From a virus, in IMG/VR virus record IMGVR_UViG_3300020020_000095, positions 1 to 40,431 of that record: 40,431 nt of DNA. One strand, 5' to 3'. Positions 6,796 to 15,059 of the stretch are shown piece by piece. Positions within the stretch are counted from its first letter, which is position 1; every line of letters begins with the position of its first letter. The notes under the pieces were generated by a model. That model was not told the origin of the DNA, did not search any database, and saw only the letters and a program-made list of their open reading frames with translations. Made by a program: the position numbers and the translations under genes.

Positions 6796-7809
6796 ATGTA
6801 TGATCCTGGTACACTCTATCAAGATCCTATTCTGACCAACTTCTCGGTTGGTTATCAGGATCAGGCTCTCTATGGCGAGCGTATCATGCCTGTAACTCCT
6901 GTAGATACACAGTCAGGAAGGTATCGCGTGTTCGATAGATCAAACTGGTTGATCTTTGAATCGGCGCGTGAGCCAGGTACGGTTGCTAACGAGATTCAGG
7001 GTGCTAAGTGGAGCGAGGATATCTTCTTCACTAGGGAACGCTCACTTCAGGTTCCTATTCTTGATGAAGAGAGGCAACAGCTTAATTCTCAGGGTGGACT
7101 CGCAAACGCTGCCTTTGGTGGTGCTTTGCAGCTTGATCCTGAAATGGATGCTACTGCACTTGCTACACGTTCCATTCTACTCGATCATGAGTTGAAGGTT
7201 AGCGCGCTCGTTCGTGATCCTGCACAGTATGCTGCTGCAAACAAGGTAACGCTGGCAGGTACCCAGCAGTGGAATGACTACACTGCAACACTGCCTGCAT
7301 TCCCGGTGTCAGATCCGGTTTCCAACATTATGACTGCTATGCGAGCAGTTTACGCTGCTACTGGTCGTTATCCGAATACGTTGGCTATTCCGGCTCTTGG
7401 TATGAGCTACATCGAGAATCATCCGCGTATCGTAGATCGGTTCAAGTCGTTCAACCTGACTAATCCTGAGGCATTCCGTCTCCTTACTGGTTTTGATGGA
7501 ACTATCCTTCCGGTGGATTCGGTCTACAACGCAGCTAACAACCTCGATGCTACTCAGAACATCGTGTCGTTTTGGGGTAAGGACGTTTGGCTTGGTATCG
7601 TTGATCCGACTCCGAGACTCAATTCGTTCACGTTTGGTAAGACGTTCGCACAAACATATCCTGATGGTTCTACACGGCCTACTGATAGATGGCGTGAAGA
7701 GCCTCGCAAGGCGGATATCGTTAGAGTCAGCTACAAGTGGGATCTGAAGATCGTTTCTGCTGGTGCTGGCTATCTCATCACCAACGCATTTGCTACTGGT
7801 GCCTTCTAA
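6796..7809 (+). CDS. major capsid protein
   Basis: The 337-residue product lies after scaffold and decoration genes, as the major capsid protein does in Mu-like heads. It begins MYDPGTLYQDPILTNFSVGY and includes the early SGRYRVFDRSNW and a late W-rich segment WGKDVWLGIVDPTPRLNSF, a pattern I know from phage capsid proteins of the HK97-fold type. No N-terminal delta domain is obvious, consistent with a separate scaffold. The ribosome binding site is part of the block TAGAAGGGGGTGAATGA that recurs before the tail tube gene. Confidence 0.82.
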   Translation: MYDPGTLYQDPILTNFSVGYQDQALYGERIMPVTPVDTQSGRYRVFDRSNWLIFESAREPGTVANEIQGAKWSEDIFFTRERSLQVPILDEERQQLNSQGGLANAAFGGALQLDPEMDATALATRSILLDHELKVSALVRDPAQYAAANKVTLAGTQQWNDYTATLPAFPVSDPVSNIMTAMRAVYAATGRYPNTLAIPALGMSYIENHPRIVDRFKSFNLTNPEAFRLLTGFDGTILPVDSVYNAANNLDATQNIVSFWGKDVWLGIVDPTPRLNSFTFGKTFAQTYPDGSTRPTDRWREEPRKADIVRVSYKWDLKIVSAGAGYLITNAFATGAF

Positions 7810-7833
7810 ACTGTAGAAGGGAGGTAAATACAG

Positions 7834-8226
7834 ATGACATATTACGCATGGAGTAGATTCCCTGCGGAAGTTAACGATCATGGTCAGGTTATTAAGTATA
7901 TCATGCCTGGTGATGAAATCACCAAGTCCAAGGTAGGGGATGATTTCGACTATCTCGTCGAGGTCGGCGCTATCCGTGAAGAGAAGTATCCTGATATTGC
8001 TGACGACACTGCTCCAGCTGAGTATTTCAGGGCCAAGATGAACGAATTGAATAATCCTGTAGTTCCTGAAGAGGATATGGAAGAGCTTCAGGAGCTTGCC
8101 CTTATCGTTACTGATTCGGGCACAGTCTCAGGTGAAAGCGTCAATGAAGCAACTACTAAGGCTAGTGCTGGTAAGCAGAGTGCTAGTGAAAAGGAAGCCG
8201 CTAAGGAAGCAGAGACTGGTCAGTAA
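7834..8226 (+). CDS. hypothetical head protein, 130 aa
   Basis: The ATG follows GAAGGGAGGTAAATACAG. The first ~70 residues look folded (aromatic, charged); the last ~45 are Ser/Ala/Glu-rich and probably disordered. It lies between the capsid protein and the adaptor gene and overlaps the latter by one base (TAATG). Genes here usually encode small head-completion or accessory proteins. No specific family is recognised. Confidence 0.7.
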   Translation: MTYYAWSRFPAEVNDHGQVIKYIMPGDEITKSKVGDDFDYLVEVGAIREEKYPDIADDTAPAEYFRAKMNELNNPVVPEEDMEELQELALIVTDSGTVSGESVNEATTKASAGKQSASEKEAAKEAETGQ

Positions 8227-8702
8227 TGGCTGAAATTCTGGCTTCGCTAGATGATATTAATGCCCATCTACCGGGTCGGGACACCGGAGGTACTACGTCG
8301 GGCTATCCTGTCGTTGTAGAAGCTACAGAAGAGAATACGTATATTCTACAAGTCAGTATAGCCCGAGTAGTCCGGGCCAATCTATCGAGTGTGGTAGATT
8401 CTGCTACCCTGATGGATTGGAGTAGTCCCGATGATACGCCAGATCCAGTAAGACAGATCGCTGGAATGCTCATTGCTAGTGATCTGTATTTCAATAACGC
8501 TTCACGTACCAATCTCACAATTGAAGAAAGAAACTTCGCTCAGCTAAAGTACGATAGAGCGATGGAAATGATCCAAAAGATCCTCGACGGTATTATCGTG
8601 CTAGGACCTGAAGTACCTACCGAGACTGCCGCGATGAGTGAGGATGACTTCTGGCCTGTTGATGACACTGACAGAGCCTTTACGATGAGTATGGACCTGT
8701 AG
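8226..8702 (+). CDS. head-tail adaptor, Mu gp36 / DUF1320-like
   Basis: The 158-residue protein begins MAEILASLDDINAHLPG and continues with several helices, including DPVRQIAGMLIASDLYF and the pattern YDRAMEMIQKILDG, as in gp36/DUF1320-type adaptors that bind beneath the portal. Position right after the capsid genes fits. Its stop overlaps the GTG of the next gene (TAGTG). Confidence 0.65.
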   Translation: MAEILASLDDINAHLPGRDTGGTTSGYPVVVEATEENTYILQVSIARVVRANLSSVVDSATLMDWSSPDDTPDPVRQIAGMLIASDLYFNNASRTNLTIEERNFAQLKYDRAMEMIQKILDGIIVLGPEVPTETAAMSEDDFWPVDDTDRAFTMSMDL

Positions 8703-9325
8703 TGTCTGCTTTCGGTAAGATCGTAGTTGCCACCCAGATTGAGTATGCGATACGCGACCTACTGAAACTCTACTTTCCCATGTATTTACGGGAGATAGAG
8801 AGAATTATGTCGTGGGAGAGAGAAGAGTTGCCTACACCACGCAACTATACCAACAGGAATACGTTTGACGCCCTACCGGGCGAAGAACTGCCCAAGGTGG
8901 TTGTGATCAGTCCTGGACTACTAGAGCCTCCTGAAAGAGTTACAGGTGACGGAGACTATAGGGCAACATGGCAGGTAGGTGTAGGAGTAGCTATCGCTGC
9001 CAGAACCGAGGAAGAAGCCGATTTCCAAGTTAAGATGTACGCAGCCGCAGTTAGAGGAATTGTGCTGCACAACAAAAGCATGGGTCGGGATGATATCGTC
9101 GGTGTTTACTGGCTGGATGAGAACTACGATGATCTACCGATTGACGATCAGCACGCAAACTACAAAGCAGCTGGTAACTTTTTCGGTGTAGAGGTAGAGG
9201 GCACGATTAATACGTTCATGCGTCCTCCGCTTATTACAGAAGCTGCACAGGAACTTGGAGAAATCGAGAAGGTTATCGTTACGTTTCCTGAAGTGCCCCA
9301 TGAGGTTGTGACTGAAGAAGAATGA
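8702..9325 (+). CDS. putative tail completion or terminator protein
   Basis: A 207-residue product with GTG start overlapping the previous stop. It contains a central YRATWQVGVGVAIAARTEEE stretch and alternating beta and alpha pattern as in tail terminator proteins, which cap the tail tube and join it to the head. Family assignment is from position and overall pattern only. It overlaps the next gene by 4 bases. Confidence 0.5.
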   Translation: MSAFGKIVVATQIEYAIRDLLKLYFPMYLREIERIMSWEREELPTPRNYTNRNTFDALPGEELPKVVVISPGLLEPPERVTGDGDYRATWQVGVGVAIAARTEEEADFQVKMYAAAVRGIVLHNKSMGRDDIVGVYWLDENYDDLPIDDQHANYKAAGNFFGVEVEGTINTFMRPPLITEAAQELGEIEKVIVTFPEVPHEVVTEEE

Positions 9326-9798
9326 GATTTGAAGTTGTAATCTTTGGCGACAAGGTGGTAGCCACTCAATTTACGCGCATGGGGCAGAGAGCGGCTAATG
9401 CTGCTCCTGCCCTGCGTAACGTGGGTGAGTATCTCATGCAGGTTACGGATACTCAATTCTCTTCTCAAGGTCGTAGGGGTGGAGGTTCGTGGGCAAAGCT
9501 GAGCCCACAGTGGTTGTTCAGAAAACAACGTCTAGGTCATGATCCACGCATTCTACACATGAGTGGTGCCCTTAGGCGTAGTGTCACCAAATGGAACGCA
9601 AGAGGATCAACGCATCAGGTATCCAACACACAGCTGATCTTTGGTACTAACCTGCCTTACGCTGGCAGACACCAGTTCGGTTATGAGACCACGCCTAAGC
9701 GTCAATTCCTAAAAGTAACTGATAGAGATAGAGTGCATATGAGAAACTTAATTCGTGACCATCTGATGGAAGCCTGGAGGGGTGGTAGACTTGCCTAG
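9322..9798 (+). CDS. phage virion morphogenesis protein, Mu gpG / tail S-like
   Basis: The 158-residue product has the hallmarks of this family: an N-terminal helical part, GGSWAKLSPQWL (about 54-65), the LHMSGALRRSV segment (about 81-91) and GTNLPYAGRHQFG before a C-terminal PKRQFLKV. Members act in tail completion or head-tail joining. It overlaps both neighbours (4 and 8 bases), consistent with coupled translation. Confidence 0.75.
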   Translation: MRFEVVIFGDKVVATQFTRMGQRAANAAPALRNVGEYLMQVTDTQFSSQGRRGGGSWAKLSPQWLFRKQRLGHDPRILHMSGALRRSVTKWNARGSTHQVSNTQLIFGTNLPYAGRHQFGYETTPKRQFLKVTDRDRVHMRNLIRDHLMEAWRGGRLA

Positions 9799-9955
9799 TT
9801 TCAAAGTACCGCTCCATGTACCGACTGCTCAGCAGTTGGCTAGCGGTAGAACGGTGGCTCCGGGTGAAACTTTCAATCTCACTGCGAAAGAGATTGAAGA
9901 GAATCAGGAGCTAGTTGATCAGGGAATATTGATGAAAGCAGAAGGAAGGGGGTGA
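9791..9955 (+). CDS. small hypothetical protein, 54 aa, TTG start
   Basis: A TTG after GGAGGGGTGGTAGAC opens a 54-codon frame overlapping the previous gene by 8 bases. The peptide begins LPSFKVPLHVPT and has GRTVAPGETFNLTAKEIEENQELVD, cut here into a strand-rich and a helical part. Its stop lies in the ribosome binding site of the sheath gene. Such small proteins often sit just before the sheath gene in related phages; function unknown. Confidence 0.7.
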   Translation: MPSFKVPLHVPTAQQLASGRTVAPGETFNLTAKEIEENQELVDQGILMKAEGRG

Positions 9956-9962
9956 CAAGTAA

Positions 9963-11411
9963 ATGGCAAGACCCGGTACGAATCTAGTACTAAGAGAGAC
10001 ACCCCCTACCAGACAGGCTGCTACTGATACAGGAGTATGGTTTGTTGAGGGACTAACTGAGAAGGGTCCAGTTAATGAGGCTCTGTTGATTACGAGCCTT
10101 ACCGAGTACGAACGCTACTACGGAGCAAGAGTGTCGTATGGTCACTTGTATGATGCTCTTGACGTGTTCTTCCGCGAGGGAGGCAGTAGAGCGTATGTAG
10201 GTCGTCTCGTTGGGCCTGCTGCACTAGCAGCTTCAGTTATCCTACAGAACTCTACTCCTGCTAACACGCTGAAGGTCGCAGCTAAAAATCCTGGCGAGTG
10301 GGGAAATGCTCTTAACGTACAAGTCCTAGCTGGTGGAGTAGGTGGCACGTTTGTCCTGCTTATTACACATGATACGCTGGGAGAACTAGAAAGGTCGCCC
10401 GATCTTCTTGATGAGGTTGCTGCAATTGAATGGGCTAGTAATAGTGACTACATCGTTGTTACTGATGAAGTGGCTGCGGGTGATCCCGCAGTTGGTGGCC
10501 CATTCAACCTTGCGGGTGGTGTAGACGATCGTGCATCCATTCTGGACTCTCACTGGACAACAGGCCTCGGTCTGTTTGTTAAGGATCTTGGCCCTGGTCA
10601 GGTATCTATGCCTGGTAGGACAAGTTCTACTAACCACACTGCTTTGCAGAATCACGCAGCAGTTAATAATAGAGTTGCGATTCTTGACTCAGTTAACAGT
10701 AGTGTCAAGGCGACTCTACTTGCACAGGCTCAGGCATTGCAGCTTGCTAATGGTAAGTGGTCTGCGATTTATGGGCCTTGGCTCACGTGTCCAGGAGTTG
10801 TCGCTGGTACTGATAGAACAGTAGCTCCTTCTGCTCTTGTTGCGGGTGCTATTGCAAGGACGGATGCTGTTGGTGGTTCGCCCAACACCCCGGCTGCTGG
10901 TGAAAATGGTCAAGCATTGTTCTGTAATGGACTTGCTACCGGCCCGCTTACTGATGCAGACCGTGAGGATCTAAACGAAGAGGGTCATAATGCCATCATC
11001 ATGAAGTACGGTGGTGTTCGTATTTATGGTTGGCGTTCACTTGCTGATCCTGTATCAGAAAGTGGTTGGATCAACTTCGCGAATGTTCGTCTTGTCATGG
11101 AGATTGCATCAGTCGCAGATGCGATTGGTGAAGGCTATCTCTTCGACGAACTTGATGGACAGGCACGAAAGATTGGTGAGTATGGTGGTGCCCTGACTGG
11201 AATGCTGACTCCGTATTGGTCTATTGGTAGTCTCTACGGTCTGACGCCGGATGAAGCATTCTTGGTCGATGTTGGTCCCGGTGTGAACACACCTACCACC
11301 ATTGCCAATCTTGAACTCAGAGCAATCATCATGATGAAGCCTTCTCCGTTCGCTGAAGAGATTACTCTTGAGCTGGTTAAGGCTCGCGTGACCGACGTTA
11401 TTCCTACATAG
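9963..11411 (+). CDS. tail sheath protein
   Basis: The contractile sheath surrounds the tail tube and shortens to drive it through the envelope. The 482-residue product begins with the family's N-terminal arm (RETPPTRQAATDTGVWFVEG), then the TEYERYYGARVSYGHLYDAL and FFREGGSRAYVGRLVG blocks. The conserved C-terminal domain includes YGWRSLADP and EEITLELVKARV. The ATG follows GGAAGGGGGTGACAAGTAA. Its presence shows that the phage has a contractile tail. Confidence 0.93.
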   Translation: MARPGTNLVLRETPPTRQAATDTGVWFVEGLTEKGPVNEALLITSLTEYERYYGARVSYGHLYDALDVFFREGGSRAYVGRLVGPAALAASVILQNSTPANTLKVAAKNPGEWGNALNVQVLAGGVGGTFVLLITHDTLGELERSPDLLDEVAAIEWASNSDYIVVTDEVAAGDPAVGGPFNLAGGVDDRASILDSHWTTGLGLFVKDLGPGQVSMPGRTSSTNHTALQNHAAVNNRVAILDSVNSSVKATLLAQAQALQLANGKWSAIYGPWLTCPGVVAGTDRTVAPSALVAGAIARTDAVGGSPNTPAAGENGQALFCNGLATGPLTDADREDLNEEGHNAIIMKYGGVRIYGWRSLADPVSESGWINFANVRLVMEIASVADAIGEGYLFDELDGQARKIGEYGGALTGMLTPYWSIGSLYGLTPDEAFLVDVGPGVNTPTTIANLELRAIIMMKPSPFAEEITLELVKARVTDVIPT

Positions 11412-11428
11412 AAGGGGGTGAATGAGTA

Positions 11429-11884
11429 ATGCCTACTATTCAGGGAACAAGGCAGGATACCTGGAATGTCACTGTTTCCGTTGAGGACGTGACTAATCCT
11501 AACAGACCGCTCATGCCCCTAGGTACATGGGATAAGAAGTCTGGTGGTGCAGTAGACTCGGAGGAATACAAGTACAATCCGGGTGCAATGGCTGAAGCAG
11601 TATCTCTCGGTGGTCGTAAGAATGTCGAGAATATTGTTGTCAGTCGTCTGTATCGTCTTGTTAGGGATCACGAGAACCTGTCAAGAAGGATGATTGCAGG
11701 TGTTGGTAAGGCCAGAGCGGTCGTCTCTCAGCATCCTTTGGATATTGATGGACACGCTTTTGGTCGTCCTATTGTATGGAGTGGTACGCTTAAGCGTTGG
11801 ACTCCACCGGAAGTGGATTCCGAAAGTTCGGATGCTGCATTGGTTGAAATGGAGATTACTCCTGAAGGTCAGCCTGTAGCGTAG
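11429..11884 (+). CDS. tail tube protein
   Basis: A 151-residue protein directly after the sheath, the fixed place of the tube gene in contractile phages. It begins MPTIQGTRQDTWNVTVSV and has the motif LGTWDKKSGGAVDSEEYKY followed by a strand-rich body. The ribosome binding site is TAGAAGGGGGTGAATGA, the same block as before the capsid gene, consistent with high expression of both major virion proteins. Confidence 0.85.
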   Translation: MPTIQGTRQDTWNVTVSVEDVTNPNRPLMPLGTWDKKSGGAVDSEEYKYNPGAMAEAVSLGGRKNVENIVVSRLYRLVRDHENLSRRMIAGVGKARAVVSQHPLDIDGHAFGRPIVWSGTLKRWTPPEVDSESSDAALVEMEITPEGQPVA

Positions 11885-11918
11885 TTTGGGCAATCACACT
11901 GAAAGGAGAGAGGCCCAA

Positions 11919-12482
11919 ATGAGTGAAGTAGAACAGGAAGTCGATGTAGTCGAGGAAGCTTTGACTACAGATGAAGTTCCCTCCCCAAATGAGTCTCTTG
12001 CTGATCGCCTGCGAAGGAGTCGTAAGCAGGTTGCTGCGAATAAGACTCATGACGAGGATATCCCTGGTTACGAGGGGGCATTGTTCTGTCGCTATCGTTT
12101 GATGAGTGGCGACGAACTTGACGATATCCTAAAGAGAGCAAGACAGCGAACTAAGAATAGAGCTGAAATTAACCTGATTGTTACACTTGACAATATCATC
12201 GAGTCTTGTGAAGAGTTCTACGTTAGAGAGGGCGGCGAGGAGATTCCGCTGAGGGAACATGATACTTATAAGGGACCTAAAGATTTCCCTGTCAAGTATG
12301 ATGCGAACTTGGCGGAATATCTCCAATTTGCCAATGAGTTGCCTGATCCTCCAACAGCTAGAAGTGTTGTGCTAGGTCTGTTCGGTGGCAATGATGTAGC
12401 AGCTTCTACACATGGCGCGAAGATTTCACGGTGGATGATGCAGGGCGGCTCTGAACTGGATATGATGCTGGGGGGGATTTAG
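11919..12482 (+). CDS. tail assembly chaperone, upstream (zero-frame) product
   Basis: I start at the ATG (MSEVEQEV) after GAAAGGAGAGAG rather than at an upstream TTG. The 187-residue acidic protein lies between tube and tape measure, where chaperones coat the tape measure during tail assembly. Its last codons run over a seven-G tract in the correct phase for -1 slippage, and it ends two codons later. It is the short form of a G/GT-type pair. Confidence 0.82.
   Translation: MSEVEQEVDVVEEALTTDEVPSPNESLADRLRRSRKQVAANKTHDEDIPGYEGALFCRYRLMSGDELDDILKRARQRTKNRAEINLIVTLDNIIESCEEFYVREGGEEIPLREHDTYKGPKDFPVKYDANLAEYLQFANELPDPPTARSVVLGLFGGNDVAASTHGAKISRWMMQGGSELDMMLGGI
12470..12476 (+). other. slippery heptamer for -1 ribosomal frameshift
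   Basis: Seven G residues read as CTG GGG GGG in the zero frame, so the phase is X XXY YYZ with all G. Zero-frame stop TAG follows after one codon. A -1 shift continues in an open frame for 67 codons. No unrelated explanation is needed for the conserved two-frame layout between tube and tape measure. Confidence 0.85.
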
Positions 12483-12679
12483 GGGGTATAGAGGTTGAAA
12501 CCTCCGCAGCTATAGTACTGGCAGGTATGCCGATTGACAAGTTCCTTGAGATGGAAGATGTGTTTATGAGGAACTTGTGGGTCGTGATTGCCAACAGGGT
12601 ACTTGAAGTAAAAGACAAACAGCTTCAGGTGCTTGCTCGTAGAATCGCCAACGATGTATGGAGCGCGGTTAAAAAGTGA
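12476..12679 (+). CDS. tail assembly chaperone, -1 frame extension
   Basis: After the slip the frame reads DLGGIEVETSAAIVLAG and ends in NDVWSAVKK, giving a fusion of about 253 residues with the zero-frame product. It has no good start codon of its own near the beginning; an internal ATG lies at MPIDKFLEM. Its stop overlaps the GTG of the tape measure gene. In lambda gpG/gpGT and many others the fusion binds the tape measure while the short form recruits tube subunits. Confidence 0.8.
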   Translation, partial: DLGGIEVETSAAIVLAGMPIDKFLEMEDVFMRNLWVVIANRVLEVKDKQLQVLARRIANDVWSAVKK

Positions 12680-14580
12680 GTACGCCTGAGAATCGCGTAG
12701 ATATCCGAACGAGGCTGATCGGTATTCGTCAGTTCCTTCGGGACTCATATGCTGCCGCAGCAGCCATGAACCGTATGGGTGTTGCGGCAGATGCCGCTGG
12801 TGCGGGTATGAAACGCGCTACACACAACTCCTTTTTGTGGAACCAGGCACTCTTTACTCTTCATCGTTACGTATACAACGCCACTCTTGCTATGACGGCC
12901 TTAGGTGCAGTAGCGGCGGGTACTGGTATCAAATTCAATGCCAGTATTGAACGTACTACAATCGCTCTGGAATACTTAACAGGAAGTGAGATTGAGGCTC
13001 AGGACCAGCTTAAAGAATTCCTAAGGATCGCGAGAGAAACTACTTTTCTACCAAATCAGGTAATTGGTGCAGGACAGCAGCTTAGAGCATTCGGCTTTAC
13101 TGCCGAAGAAACGAACAGAACTTTGCGAGCTACAGCAGCTTCTATTGCGGCGCTGAATCGTCCGCAAGCTGATATTGATAGGATCATCCTAGCTTTCGTT
13201 CAAATGAGAGCAAAGGGTAGATTGATGGGCGAGGAGCTTAGGCAGTTGGCAAATGCCAATATTCCCGTCTACAAGTATCTGGCTGCTGCTTTTGGTGAGA
13301 ATGTAACTCAGCTGAATAGGATTGGTGATGCTAGAATTCCAGCACAGCAGGGTATTGAAGCGATTCTTGCTGGTTTGGAAGCAGACTACGGTGGTATCAG
13401 TGAACGCATCGCTGGAACCACGTCTGGACAGTTCGAGATTTTGAAAGGCGACATTCAAGCTATCTTGGGCGGCGGCACGATAACAATGTTCAATCAGCTT
13501 GCTGGTGGCTTGCAGAGAGTCACGAATGTCACCGGACAGATGTTCAATGCGGTAGTGGATAACCAAGCTACTTTCTACGATCTTGTTGAGATTCTTGATG
13601 ATGCTACTGGTAATGCGTACCATTTCCAGACCGCGATAAGGACGACCCACGACTTCTTGTTGGCTTTCAGAGATAGCGCTGGCTTAACTATTAGCGTGCT
13701 AATGCCGTTCGTTAAGTTGTTGCTCTTGGCTACGTGGGCAACACTTGAGATTACGACAGCTGTGCTGGGTTTTATAAACCTCGGGGGCGAGCCCCTTGTC
13801 TGGGTTTTGAGGCTTATTGTTGCCTGGATGGTTGCTGAGAGAATCGCTCTAAAACTCATCTTCCTCTGGACCAACAGAGCTACCGCTGCTAAGATCGTTC
13901 ACGCATTTTGGACTAGGAGATTGGCAGCAGTAATACGTATTCTCACGTTCTGGAAGGGTGCAGAAACGATTGCTACTCAGGTAAACACAGTCGAGACTAG
14001 ATGGAACACACTAGCTCAAAAACATGCGATGGTGATGGAGGCCCGTAGAGCTAGAATGTTGAAGGGTGCTATGGTGCCTACTCTTTGGGCTGTAGTAGCA
14101 GCACAGATTGCGATGTTGGCTACCAATCCATTCTTCTGGCTTGCCGTTGCAGGTATCGCTCTAGCGGCTGCGCTGACTTTCCTATGGTTCAAGTTTGACA
14201 GACTTAGGCCGATCATCGCGGGACTAATGCTTTTCCTGAGTCCAATGGTTCTCTTATTCTTGCTTCTGGCAGAGAACATAGAAAGAGTTGGTGCTGCGCT
14301 AGATAGTATCGGTGGTAAGTTTGATGCTCTAGAAAACTGGTTGCCTGATTGGGGTCAAATGTCAGGTCTGGATATCGCAGGTGCATTGTTCGGTGGTGGC
14401 GGTGGGGTTGAGCAAGTAGCTGCTCCTAGAGTTGCTCCTACTGGCGCAAATTGGGAAGCCCTTAGTGCAGGTGGAGCTGGAATGCTGGGAACGCTTGAAG
14501 CTGTACCTGTCAATATCGACGGTAGAGAAGTTGCTGAAATCGTATTCAGACACAAGAATGACAGGATTGCTCGTAGATAA
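12676..14580 (+). CDS. tape measure protein
   Basis: The 634-residue protein sets tail length and may pass into the host envelope at injection. Residues about 85-250 form the conserved tape-measure N-terminal region, with FLPNQVIGAGQQLRAFGF and MGEELRQLANANIPVYKYL. Long hydrophobic stretches lie near 340-400, 465-505 and 512-532. The C-terminal end is Gly/Ala-rich. By the usual relation of length to tail size this predicts a tail of modest length. GTG start, overlapping the chaperone extension. Confidence 0.9.
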   Translation: MSTPENRVDIRTRLIGIRQFLRDSYAAAAAMNRMGVAADAAGAGMKRATHNSFLWNQALFTLHRYVYNATLAMTALGAVAAGTGIKFNASIERTTIALEYLTGSEIEAQDQLKEFLRIARETTFLPNQVIGAGQQLRAFGFTAEETNRTLRATAASIAALNRPQADIDRIILAFVQMRAKGRLMGEELRQLANANIPVYKYLAAAFGENVTQLNRIGDARIPAQQGIEAILAGLEADYGGISERIAGTTSGQFEILKGDIQAILGGGTITMFNQLAGGLQRVTNVTGQMFNAVVDNQATFYDLVEILDDATGNAYHFQTAIRTTHDFLLAFRDSAGLTISVLMPFVKLLLLATWATLEITTAVLGFINLGGEPLVWVLRLIVAWMVAERIALKLIFLWTNRATAAKIVHAFWTRRLAAVIRILTFWKGAETIATQVNTVETRWNTLAQKHAMVMEARRARMLKGAMVPTLWAVVAAQIAMLATNPFFWLAVAGIALAAALTFLWFKFDRLRPIIAGLMLFLSPMVLLFLLLAENIERVGAALDSIGGKFDALENWLPDWGQMSGLDIAGALFGGGGGVEQVAAPRVAPTGANWEALSAGGAGMLGTLEAVPVNIDGREVAEIVFRHKNDRIARR

Positions 14581-15059
14581 TGGCTAGGGGAGAAATCACT
14601 ATTAAGACTGTTAGTGCGCCTAAGCTGAGTGTTACGTGCTTGATGGGTGCTGATCCCCCCAAGCCGACGGGAGGATACGGGGGATGGGAAATTGTACCTC
14701 GCCCTAGAAGAGTAGCTTTGACACAGTGGACAGGTAGAGAGCCGTTGCAGATGGAAGTACCTATCGTACTAGACGGATGGAAGCAGAACGACTCTGTAGA
14801 GTACGACTGCACTAAGCTGGAGAGGATGGCACTCCCATATGTCAAGGAACCTCCGGCGGTTAAGCTAGTTGGTACGGCAGTTCCTCACAATGATCTTGAT
14901 TGGATCATTCAGGACATTCAATGGGGCGATGCGATGAAGATGACTAATGGGGATCGCGCCAGACAGGAAGCTGTCTTGATTGTGATTAGTAAGATTGATA
15001 TTGATAAAGTGAGACTTACTGCCGCTGCCAAGACTAGGGCTAAGAAAGGCCGTAAGTAA
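14580..15059 (+). CDS. baseplate protein between tape measure and hub (gp53/XkdP-like position)
   Basis: This 159-residue protein starts at TAATG after the tape measure. It has GGYGGWEIVPRPRRVALTQWTGREP, here split by a turn, a pattern seen in phage proteins that precede the hub, and a basic C-terminal tail (AAAKTRAKKGRK). A separate LysM domain as in XkdP is not visible. It probably links tube and hub. Confidence 0.6.
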   Translation: MARGEITIKTVSAPKLSVTCLMGADPPKPTGGYGGWEIVPRPRRVALTQWTGREPLQMEVPIVLDGWKQNDSVEYDCTKLERMALPYVKEPPAVKLVGTAVPHNDLDWIIQDIQWGDAMKMTNGDRARQEAVLIVISKIDIDKVRLTAAAKTRAKKGRK

